NCBI GenBank assembly: GCA_029862285.1
Contig: JAOTXR010000124.1
Location: 1-6,588, forward strand
Length of the DNA: 6,588 nt
Direction of reading: 5' to 3'
Source: Gammaproteobacteria bacterium
Lineage (GTDB): Bacteria; Pseudomonadota; Gammaproteobacteria; Steroidobacterales; JABDKV01
Position numbers and translations under genes: made by a program. The notes under the pieces were generated by a model. It saw only the letters and a list, made by a program, of their open reading frames with translations, was not told the DNA's origin and searched no databases. Positions 1 through 5,370 of this stretch are shown here, in pieces. How positions within the stretch are numbered: the stretch's first letter is position 1; every line of letters starts with the position of its first letter.

Positions 1-657
1 CCAGTGCTGTGCCGGTACGGCATGTATCTGGATTTTGTCGACCGTTGTGCTGCTCCACCAGTCCAGCTCGGTGATCTTATCAGTGCCGCTGTTTTCGAGG
101 TATCTGGAATTGCCCAGCGGTACCAGAAACACCGGGTCGTGCTGTTGTGCCAGTCGTTCGATCGATTCGCGATCCATGTGATCGTAGTGATTGTGACTGA
201 TCAACACTACGTCGATGGGTGGAAGATCTTCAAAGCGAATGCCTGCATCGCGGTGGCGAGCCGGCCCCAGCCACTGGGACGGACTGGCCCGGCGTGACCA
301 CATTGGGTCGGTCAGGATATTGAGGCCACCGGTTTGTATCAATACCGTTGCATGATTCACAAAAGTCAGTCGCAACCCGGCATCGATTTTGCGTGGTGGC
401 GTATGGAAAACGGCGTCGCGTCGTTCGGACCATGGACCGGCTTCGCGTGTCAGCGACCAGCGCAGAATTTCAAAGACCGATTTGTCTATCGTAAGTTCTG
501 CCGGGATGTTAAAGAAATGCTTGCCGTCGAAATGGCCGGAAACGGGACCGACGTGAACCGGTGTCAACAGCGCGGCAGCGGTTACGGCACTGAAGACTAA
601 CAGGGCACCGATCGCTACGACGATCAGGCGTCGCTTCCAGGGGGGTTGATTGCTCAT
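1..657 (-). CDS. Membrane-anchored metallo-beta-lactamase-fold hydrolase (UlaG/NAPE-PLD-like), 3' end beyond window
   Basis: Partial gene: 219 codons are visible, and the frame is open to the left edge. Residues about 10-31 form one hydrophobic segment after a basic KRR, so the protein is probably anchored in the inner membrane with its catalytic domain in the periplasm. The metal-binding motif SHNHYDHMD is at 154-162 (His155, His157, Asp159, His160). VPAQHW at 214-219 supplies the next His ligand (His218). Preceding it are HATVLIQTGG (102-111), LTDPMWSRRASP (115-126) and DWW (199-201), an order typical of the UlaG / N-acyl-phosphatidylethanolamine phospholipase D-like branch (family knowledge). 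Known members cleave phosphodiester or lactone bonds; the substrate here cannot be read from sequence. The start ATG overlaps the stop of the upstream GGT-like gene (ATGA), implying translational coupling. The C-terminal ligands lie outside the window. Confidence 0.88.
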   Translation of the reverse strand, partial: MSNQPPWKRRLIVVAIGALLVFSAVTAAALLTPVHVGPVSGHFDGKHFFNIPAELTIDKSVFEILRWSLTREAGPWSERRDAVFHTPPRKIDAGLRLTFVNHATVLIQTGGLNILTDPMWSRRASPSQWLGPARHRDAGIRFEDLPPIDVVLISHNHYDHMDRESIERLAQQHDPVFLVPLGNSRYLENSGTDKITELDWWSSTTVDKIQIHAVPAQHW

Positions 658-2174
658 ACGGTGACCCGCGCGCCGCCGGTGCGGCGGCTGTCCGCCGCCG
701 CGTGGAGCTGGCCATCGATATCGAGTAATGTCGCGCCGACGCCGCCAAAAAACATTGACCGGGCGTCAAAGTGACGCACGGGAAACGCACAGGTGCCGAC
801 ATCTATGCCAGGCTCGGCGGCGATACGCGGTTCACCGTCGATAATCTCCACATGTAGCCGCGGGTGTTCGATGGCATCTTCGAGCGTCAGGTCCAGCCGC
901 ATCAGATTAAGCAGGGTCATCATTAGCGCCGTTGTTATTCGATCAGCGCCGGGCGAACCGATAGCCAGAACGGAGCCTTGTTTGCTGTGTGCAATTGCCG
1001 GCGCCATGTTTGAGGTGAGCCGGGTCCCCGGTGGCCCGAGATCCAGACCGCGACGGTTCAACTCCAATTCGCCGAGACAATTGTTCATCCAGATTCCGGT
1101 TCCGGGTGGCATGACACCTGAGCCGTAGCCGGCCGACATTGTTAGCGAACAGGCCAGACCGTTTTCGTCGACAGCGGAGACGTGAATAGTCGACGGCGAG
1201 AGCAGGGTTTGCGGCCGGCTGCCGCACAGATCGAGCAATTCCCCGGCATCCCCGTGGATGTCGTCGCTCAGGTCCAGCTTTTCTCTACGATAATCGAACA
1301 CGACTCGTTGCACGTTTGCAGCCAGTGCGACCTCCGCGGCCGACCAGTGGTCTTGTGGGCGATTGCCCATCAGCGTCAGCATCGCGCACATCGTGGCGCC
1401 GCCGATAGCAGGTGGCGGGTTGGTCGCAATTGTCCAGTCGTCAATCTGGTGCAGCAGCGGATCGCGCAAAATCGGTTGATAGTCCGCCAGGTCACCGGCG
1501 GTGATCAGGCCCTGATGCTGCGCCATGTCATCGACAATGCGTCGTGCTATTTCTCCGGTATACATGGCTTTTGCGCCATCGCGCGCGATGGCCGCGAGAC
1601 TGTCGTCGAGGTGTGGCACCTTTATAGTCTCGCCTGTTTCCCTGAGTAGGCCGTTGTCCTTGAACAGGGCCTTGCGGCTGTCGCCATGCCAGGCGAAAAC
1701 CGGTTCGGCGGAATGAGCCAGGTAGGAAGACGAGGCCAGGCCCAGGGGGAAACCGTCGCGCGCATGCTCGTAGGCGGGTTCAATCAGGGTCTTCCACGGC
1801 AATTTGCCATGCTCGCGCCAGCTTGCTTCCATTACTGCAAGTGCGCCAGGAGTCGCGACGGAGCCGTGGCCGATTACCGTTGATACGCCACCGCCATAAG
1901 CCATCTGGATTTCCCAGGTACCGGCGCCAACGCATTCCGCAGCCAGGCCGCGCCCGGGCATCTCCAGTCCGCCATCGAACACTCTCGGGGTGCCGCCAGG
2001 CTCCCATACCGTTACAAAGCCACCACCTGCCAGGGACACAACACCCGGCTCGGTATTGAGCGAAACCATACCTGCGGCAATTGCCGCGTCCACCGCGTTA
2101 CCGCCCTCGCGTGCGATACGCGCGCCGGCCTCGGCGGCAATGACTGAACTGGCTGCTACGGCAACGCGACTCAT
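654..2174 (-). CDS. Gamma-glutamyltransferase-family protein (GGT-like Ntn hydrolase) with altered substrate pocket
   Basis: This 506-residue protein spans the full GGT fold, which in the family is made as one chain and self-cleaves before a catalytic Thr. That residue is visible as Thr329 in STIHVSAVD (328-336), matching TTHYSVVD of E. coli GGT. Other family landmarks are GGNAVDAAIA (24-33), ATPGALAVM (107-115), the YGSG turn (350-353), WMNN (362-365), TSNMAPAIA (387-395) and GSPGADRI (406-413). By-eye alignment to E. coli residues known to hold the gamma-glutamyl group gives R114 to Leu70, N411 to Gly349, Q430 to Cys366, D433 to Glu369 and S463 to Asn389. The donor is therefore probably not glutathione (inference). 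No signal peptide is seen, unlike periplasmic GGTs, so it is likely cytoplasmic. ATG 2174 is the only possible start, because an in-frame TAA lies three codons upstream. An AGGAG sits rather far (13 nt) from it. Confidence 0.93.
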   Translation of the reverse strand: MSRVAVAASSVIAAEAGARIAREGGNAVDAAIAAGMVSLNTEPGVVSLAGGGFVTVWEPGGTPRVFDGGLEMPGRGLAAECVGAGTWEIQMAYGGGVSTVIGHGSVATPGALAVMEASWREHGKLPWKTLIEPAYEHARDGFPLGLASSSYLAHSAEPVFAWHGDSRKALFKDNGLLRETGETIKVPHLDDSLAAIARDGAKAMYTGEIARRIVDDMAQHQGLITAGDLADYQPILRDPLLHQIDDWTIATNPPPAIGGATMCAMLTLMGNRPQDHWSAAEVALAANVQRVVFDYRREKLDLSDDIHGDAGELLDLCGSRPQTLLSPSTIHVSAVDENGLACSLTMSAGYGSGVMPPGTGIWMNNCLGELELNRRGLDLGPPGTRLTSNMAPAIAHSKQGSVLAIGSPGADRITTALMMTLLNLMRLDLTLEDAIEHPRLHVEIIDGEPRIAAEPGIDVGTCAFPVRHFDARSMFFGGVGATLLDIDGQLHAAADSRRTGGARVTV

Positions 2175-2187
2175 CGGCCAGTATTAA

Positions 2188-2192
2188 CTCCT
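2188..2192 (-). promoter_or_regulatory. Distant Shine-Dalgarno for the GGT-like gene
   Basis: AGGAG on the minus strand lies 13 nt before ATG 2174, longer than the usual 5-9 nt. An in-frame TAA inside the gap rules out a start nearer the motif, so either the wide spacing is tolerated or translation is weak. The 62-bp gap to the upstream gene (2175-2236) shows no hairpin with a T-run, which fits co-transcription from the upstream gene. Confidence 0.45.
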
Positions 2193-2236
2193 GTGGAAAC
2201 TGCCCGGGATGGCTAGTCTACAACGGAAAACGGGAG

Positions 2237-2641
2237 CTAGAGCGGCTTGCGATCCGGTGGCACGAAACCCTTGCGTGCCTCTGGCTGGGCCAGCCGCTCT
2301 TTGCTGTAGTGAGCGCCGATCAACTCTCGCGCCGACTCGAACAACGGCCGCACGCGGGCGCGGAACGATTCCCAGTCTTCCGTCGAAGGTGTCTCGGCGA
2401 CATGCGTCGCGATCAGACGCATGAAGGCAATCGTCAGGGTGTCGTGATATTTTTCGTAATCGCCATGAAATTCCGCAAATTGGCGCAGCGTGGCGCGACA
2501 CCGGTCGGTGGCCTCATTGGTGTCGTATTCCTGTAAATAGATCCATGCCAGCCTTATATGTTCTTCATGGCCAAAGCTGCCGGCGACCCAGTCGCAATTT
2601 TCCACGTCCTGGCGAAATTTCTGGTCGCTGTCGCTGATCAT
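2237..2641 (-). CDS. Conserved small helical protein of unknown function (134 aa)
   Basis: A soluble, probably all-helical protein without signal peptide or membrane segment. Three motifs look like conserved blocks: SFGHEEHIRLAWIYL (22-36, with His25 and His28), KYHDTLTIAF (64-73, with His66), and a tail HYSKERL...EARKGFVPPDRKPL (111-134). I recall similar blocks in widespread uncharacterised bacterial proteins of this size, but I can name no function. The clustered His residues could bind a metal or lie in an active site (inference). The start at ATG 2641 is chosen because AGGA (2649-2646) precedes it by 4 nt. The frame stays open further upstream to 3133, but that part is antisense to the alpha/beta hydrolase and is a shadow. 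The gene is first in the leftward cluster with the GGT-like and MBL-fold genes, and divergent from the hydrolase gene. Confidence 0.82.
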   Translation of the reverse strand: MISDSDQKFRQDVENCDWVAGSFGHEEHIRLAWIYLQEYDTNEATDRCRATLRQFAEFHGDYEKYHDTLTIAFMRLIATHVAETPSTEDWESFRARVRPLFESARELIGAHYSKERLAQPEARKGFVPPDRKPL

Positions 2642-2707
2642 ATTTTCCTGCTTGAGTGTTTGCAGCAATCGGCTGGTAACATTGCCCCCTGGTAGAAAGG
2701 TTTGCAC
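2642..2707. promoter_or_regulatory. 66-bp divergent intergenic region with both ribosome binding sites
   Basis: This gap separates the leftward cluster from the rightward alpha/beta hydrolase gene and should hold promoters for one or both, unless those lie inside the genes. A TTGAGT (2652-2657) and TAACAT (2677-2682) on the plus strand are a poor sigma-70 pair with a 19-nt spacer. I see no clear promoter for the minus strand and no strong operator dyad. Confidence 0.35.
2694..2700 (+). promoter_or_regulatory. Shine-Dalgarno deciding the GTG start of the alpha/beta hydrolase
   Basis: AGAAAGG ends 7 nt before GTG 2708, an ideal spacing. The alternative TTG at 2702 would leave only 1 nt, so GTG 2708 is the preferred start. 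Confidence 0.6.
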
Positions 2708-3502
2708 GTGCCCAGAGCCACAGTCAACGGCATCGAAATGTTTTATGAGGAACGCGGCGAGGGCTGCCCGCTGGTGCTCGTGCATGGCCTGGGGACCGGC
2801 AGCGCCGACTGGGAGTTTCAATTCCCGGCGCTGGCGAAAAAATATCACGTGATCGCGCCGGATCAGCGTGGTTTTGGCCAAACTGAAAAACCTCCCGGCC
2901 CCTATTCGATCGGTCAGTTTGCCGACGATTTGCGATCGCTCCTCGACCACCTGGGTTTGACACGTGTCCATCTGTGCGGGATTTCGATGGGTGGAGCCGT
3001 CGCGTTTCAATTTGCCGTCGATAATCCGCGACGAGTTCTCAGTGTCACTACGATCAACAGCCAGCCCAGTTTTGAGCTCAACACGATGACAAAACGACTG
3101 ATGGTCTGGACCCGCAGAATGATGGCGCGTCACCTGGGTCTCGAGCGCGAGTCGAGAATACAGCTATACCGGAATTTTCCCGGTCCCCGTAATCGTGCAA
3201 TCCGGCGACGGCTTGCCGGACGTTTTCAAAACGATCTGGAGCCTTATCTGGCCGGAATCGATGCGGTGGCCGGCTGGACAGTTGTCGACAGGCTCGACCA
3301 AATAAGAGTTCCGGTGATGTTCCTGGTCGGCGAGCGTGATTTCACCCATCCGGAAGAAAAGGCACACTTTGCCCGCATGATCGCTGATGCCCGCGTCGTG
3401 GTATTGGCGGGGGCGCGGCATGCAATGCATCTGGAGCGGCCGGCCGAAGTCAACGCCGCAATACTGTCGTTTCTGGAACGGGCGGATGCCCGGGAGGCCT
3501 GA
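2708..3502 (+). CDS. Alpha/beta hydrolase with intact Ser-Asp-His triad
   Basis: This 264-residue single-domain hydrolase of the alpha/beta fold is probably cytoplasmic, with no signal peptide. Visible landmarks are the oxyanion-hole loop VHGLGTG (25-31), the PDQRGFGQTEKP strand-turn (51-62), the nucleophile elbow GISMGG (91-96) with Ser93, the acid loop LVGERDFTHP (206-215) with Asp211, and ARHAMHLERP (236-245) with the catalytic His238. The layout matches the esterase / C-C hydrolase / haloperoxidase-like group (about 260-280 residues). The triad does not reveal the substrate, which could be an ester, lactone or ring-cleavage product. The lid region (about 125-185) is rich in Arg. The gene stands alone on the plus strand, divergent from the GGT/MBL cluster. 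Its TGA stop lies in TGATCA, whose other strand is the stop of the next, convergent gene. Confidence 0.93.
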   Translation: MPRATVNGIEMFYEERGEGCPLVLVHGLGTGSADWEFQFPALAKKYHVIAPDQRGFGQTEKPPGPYSIGQFADDLRSLLDHLGLTRVHLCGISMGGAVAFQFAVDNPRRVLSVTTINSQPSFELNTMTKRLMVWTRRMMARHLGLERESRIQLYRNFPGPRNRAIRRRLAGRFQNDLEPYLAGIDAVAGWTVVDRLDQIRVPVMFLVGERDFTHPEEKAHFARMIADARVVVLAGARHAMHLERPAEVNAAILSFLERADAREA

Positions 3503-3982
3503 TCAGCCGGCGCGGTCGAAAACCAGTTCTTGTCCGTTGATGACCAGAATCATGCGATCGCGTTGCGCCGACAGAATAGTTGCCGCATCCTGATAGACGC
3601 GATCGGCCTGTTCGGTTTCACCGCTTTCGAGCTGGCGTTTCAGTGCTTTTACGGTGAGGCCCAGGGCGTCGACAGTGGGTATCCAGGTACCGCACATGAA
3701 CACGCGGGTTTTATCGCCAGTCTGGTTGAAAACGAAAGTCATGTCGTCACGCAACGTCAGCTCAGCATCGTTGCCATCATAGTCGCTGGCATGCCAGATG
3801 CCGGGTAGTTGATCGGCGCTCATCGGATTCGTGATTGCAGTATCATGCCGTTCGCCATCGACCAGTGTGGGTATCCGATCGCTGTAACTGACGGTTCCAT
3901 CTGTCTGTGTGGACTGATAGAGATCGGCCTGCGCGAGACTCGCACACGACAACAACAGGATAAGCAGACCGACTTTCTTCAT
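3503..3982 (-). CDS. Exported protein with DUF4124-like N-terminal motif
   Basis: From ATG 3982 the protein has 159 residues. It starts with MKK and a hydrophobic core, then LAQA before DLYQ, a good signal-peptidase I site after about residue 19; the mature protein is probably periplasmic. LYQSTQTDGTVSYSDRIPT just after cleavage resembles the DUF4124 pattern (YKWxDxxGxxxYSDxPP) of many proteobacterial periplasmic proteins. The remainder includes LPGIWHASDYDGNDAELTL and a single Cys in FMCGTW, and may form a small beta-rich lipocalin-like or META-like domain (weak inference). An earlier in-frame ATG at 4000 adds MENILD; neither start has a strong ribosome site, though GGAAAA lies some way before 3982. 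It converges with the alpha/beta hydrolase with no spacer, so the two genes cannot have a terminator between them. Confidence 0.8.
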   Translation of the reverse strand: MKKVGLLILLLSCASLAQADLYQSTQTDGTVSYSDRIPTLVDGERHDTAITNPMSADQLPGIWHASDYDGNDAELTLRDDMTFVFNQTGDKTRVFMCGTWIPTVDALGLTVKALKRQLESGETEQADRVYQDAATILSAQRDRMILVINGQELVFDRAG

Positions 3983-4091
3983 GTCTAAAATGTTTTCCAT
4001 AGACGTTCAAACAAACGCCGGTTACCTTAACAAGCTGATTGAAAAACTGCTGTGATCAGTTGCGCGTTTCGAGCGACGGCTGATGAAACAT

Positions 4092-4098
4092 AAGTTCC
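4092..4098 (-). promoter_or_regulatory. Possible sigma-E-type -35 element (GGAACTT)
   Basis: On the minus strand GGAACTT matches the extracytoplasmic-stress (RpoE) -35 consensus exactly. About 15 nt downstream is TCGCT, which keeps only the leading TC of the usual -10 (TCTGA or TCAAA). It would transcribe the exported-protein gene with a leader of roughly 65-85 nt. A periplasmic product suits such control, but the weak -10 keeps this tentative. Confidence 0.25.
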
Positions 4099-4103
4099 GC
4101 TAA

Positions 4104-4119
4104 CGTGATCGGTGTCACG
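4104..4119. repeat. Short inverted repeat CGTGA-N6-TCACG
   Basis: Perfect 5-bp arms at 4104-4108 and 4115-4119 are separated by 6 nt. It could be a regulator half-site pair or a small hairpin downstream of the receiver-like gene. There is no T-run beside it, so it is not a good intrinsic terminator. Confidence 0.35.
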
Positions 4120-4120
4120 C

Positions 4121-4137
4121 TGCGATGCTTTTGCGAT
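4121..4137. repeat. Tandem TGCGAT repeat, 11 bp apart
   Basis: TGCGAT occurs at 4121-4126 and again at 4132-4137. The 11-bp offset is about one helical turn, as in direct-repeat binding sites for some regulators. It directly follows the dyad at 4104-4119. It could be chance. Confidence 0.25.
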
Positions 4138-4193
4138 TCGCTTATGTCAAGGCAAGGCAGGAATCAGTCTTTATTTGTAGCGTATAAGGGCAT

Positions 4194-4475
4194 TCACCAC
4201 ATCAAGTCATCCGGCACGCCGTCGTCAATTGGCAGCGCCTTGGTGATGACGACTGGTATGTGCGGATCCAGCTCCTTTACTTTTGCAGCAACGTGCGCTG
4301 AAACGAGATGATGGCGCCGGGATAATACGACTATGGCAAGTTCGCCGCATGTCAGTTCTTCATGTTGTCGTCGGTTGACGTAAACAGTTTTTATTGCACC
4401 ATTAAGCGAAAAGTGATGGGCGATATCGCCTGACGGATCATTTAGACGTGATTCGGATACCAGTTTCTGCAACAT
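4194..4475 (-). CDS. Small protein resembling a degenerate response-regulator receiver domain
   Basis: A 93-residue protein with no database family I can name. Its predicted order of strands and helices follows the first part of a receiver (CheY-like) fold: strand KLVSES (4-9), helix SGDIAHHFSLNGA (15-27), strand IKTVYVN (28-34), helix RRQHEEL, strand ELAIVVLS (45-52), helix about 56-69, strand HIPVVITKA (72-80). The ELDPHIPVVIT segment strongly recalls receivers. The phosphorylated Asp expected at the end of the third strand is Ser or Arg (52-53), and the acidic pair after strand 1 is missing, so it cannot act as a normal phospho-acceptor. Start ATG 4475 has AGG 7 nt upstream; the alternative ATG 4505 has no ribosome site. 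GC is about 48% over 4141-4500, lower than its neighbours, and the gene stands alone. Confidence 0.6.
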   Translation of the reverse strand: MLQKLVSESRLNDPSGDIAHHFSLNGAIKTVYVNRRQHEELTCGELAIVVLSRRHHLVSAHVAAKVKELDPHIPVVITKALPIDDGVPDDLMW

Positions 4476-4656
4476 GATTTGGCCTATTAGTCGAAACCTG
4501 TCCATTGCATAAGTATGACTACCGCAATCCGAAACACCATTGCAGCAAATGGGCGAGACGTGCAGAAAGGCGCCAAAACAGCCGCTCGCTTAGGCGGTTG
4601 CAGCGGCAGTAGTTTCGATGCATACATAGTTGTTATACAGTCGTTTAACTTGGACT
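4476..4656. other. Divergent intergenic region between receiver-like and membrane-protein genes
   Basis: This 181-bp stretch contains no supported gene. An open frame at 4515-4796 overlaps the membrane gene in another frame and has no family features. The region should hold both promoters. On the minus strand a weak TTTCGG / TATGCA pair with a 17-nt spacer would place a transcript start near 4500, which agrees with translation from 4475. On the plus strand TATACA (4634-4639) is a possible -10 without a good -35, giving only a short leader before ATG 4657. Confidence 0.45.
4581..4607. repeat. Inverted repeat GCCGCT-N15-AGCGGC with competing inner pairing
   Basis: Six-base arms at 4581-4586 and 4602-4607 enclose 15 nt. 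The left arm can instead pair with the GGCGG inside the loop, so two mutually exclusive hairpins are possible. It lies about 50 bp before the membrane-protein start. It may be an operator or a chance GC-rich dyad. Confidence 0.3.
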
Positions 4657-5370
4657 ATGGATCACCAATTGAAAGAGAGGCACAAAGCCAGCACGGTATT
4701 TATTGTTGTGGCAGTCCTGGCCGGTCTGTTACCGCTCGTTGGAGCCAATGTTGCCTACATACTTTCGGCAAATGCCGAGTGGGTGCCCAGCTGTAACCCC
4801 TATTGGTCCGGCTGTACTTCAGTAAGCGCTACCGGCCGGCATCCGCCGGGTAGCTTCGTATATCGCGGCACAATGTTACCGGCGGCATTTGTCATGCTGG
4901 CTTACTGGTACCTGGCCGGGCAGTGGCTGGCAGCCCATGACGATGACTCGCTACGACGGCGTGCGTTGCCGTGGATGGGGCTGTTTTCTGCCATATTCCT
5001 GATTGTTTACACGACAGTGCTGGGTCATGTTGGTGAATGGTTTGCGATCCAGCGGCGTATTGGCGTGGTCGGTTATCTGTCCGGGACGTTTTTTGCGCAA
5101 TTGTTATTTGTCAGTCGCATATCCGATCTTGCGCGTGCGGGTGAGCTAAAACTGCCTGCGTGGATACTGCGTACCAAGCTGGCTTTGTGCGGCGGAATGT
5201 TGTTGCTGGGTTTGGCCGTGATTCCCGCGCCGCTGTTCTTTGACGATATGACTACCGTAGAACGAATCCTCGAGTGGGATTTCTCGGCACTACTGGTGAT
5301 ATTTTTCCCGGTGACGGCTTTTGCCTGGTACTACGACGGGTTTCGCGCGGATTACTCGGTCAGAAGCTGA
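4657..5370 (+). CDS. Six-helix membrane protein, Frag1/DRAM/Sfk1-like
   Basis: A 237-residue integral membrane protein. Hydrophobic segments lie at about 13-36, 72-91, 105-123, 134-153, 174-193 and 208-226, giving six helices. The loop after helix 1 has SCNPYWSGCTSVSATGRHPP (45-64), with Cys46 and Cys53 able to form a disulfide if the loop is periplasmic, followed by FVYRGTMLPAAF. This Cys-bearing loop and the six-helix layout recall the Frag1/DRAM/Sfk1 family, whose eukaryotic members work in GPI-lipid remodelling, autophagy or lipid asymmetry; bacterial members have no assigned role. ATG 4657 is chosen because it precedes a charged N-terminus just before helix 1; the upstream TTG at 4630 is less likely and neither has a strong ribosome site. 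The 3' end overlaps the convergent zinc-ribbon gene by 11 bp. Confidence 0.85.
   Translation: MDHQLKERHKASTVFIVVAVLAGLLPLVGANVAYILSANAEWVPSCNPYWSGCTSVSATGRHPPGSFVYRGTMLPAAFVMLAYWYLAGQWLAAHDDDSLRRRALPWMGLFSAIFLIVYTTVLGHVGEWFAIQRRIGVVGYLSGTFFAQLLFVSRISDLARAGELKLPAWILRTKLALCGGMLLLGLAVIPAPLFFDDMTTVERILEWDFSALLVIFFPVTAFAWYYDGFRADYSVRS

Larger units (their letters stand above)
3983..4193. other. Intergenic region upstream of the exported-protein gene
   Basis: The 211 bp between two minus-strand genes hold the likely promoter of the exported-protein gene. They contain a sigma-E-like -35 (4092-4098, minus strand), a short dyad at 4104-4119, and a direct repeat TGCGAT at 4121-4126 and 4132-4137. A perfect TTGACA also occurs on the minus strand near 4141-4148, but no matching -10 follows at 16-18 nt. 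I find no open frame with a credible start and no clear terminator for the receiver-like gene. Confidence 0.5.

Noticed and set aside
1182..1649. 155-codon plus-strand open frame inside the GGT-like gene
   Set aside because: It is a shadow of the strongly supported GGT-like gene on the other strand, with no family motif or ribosome site.
2642..3133. Long minus-strand N-terminal extension of the 134-aa protein (open from 3133)
   Set aside because: It is wholly antisense to the alpha/beta hydrolase, has no recognisable domain, and a good ribosome site marks the start at 2641.
3530..3808. 92-codon plus-strand open frame opposite the exported-protein gene
   Set aside because: It is antisense to a gene with a clear signal peptide and DUF4124-like motif, and shows no domain of its own.
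3503..3982. Lipoprotein signal (LLSC) in the exported protein
   Set aside because: The residues before the Cys fit the lipobox poorly, and an AQA signal-peptidase I site follows a few residues later.
4141..4148. Perfect TTGACA -35 box on the minus strand
   Set aside because: No sequence resembling TATAAT lies 16-18 nt downstream, so it was not called a promoter.
4515..4796. 93-codon plus-strand open frame before and into the membrane-protein gene
   Set aside because: It overlaps the membrane-protein gene in another frame, is low in complexity without family features, and lacks a ribosome site.
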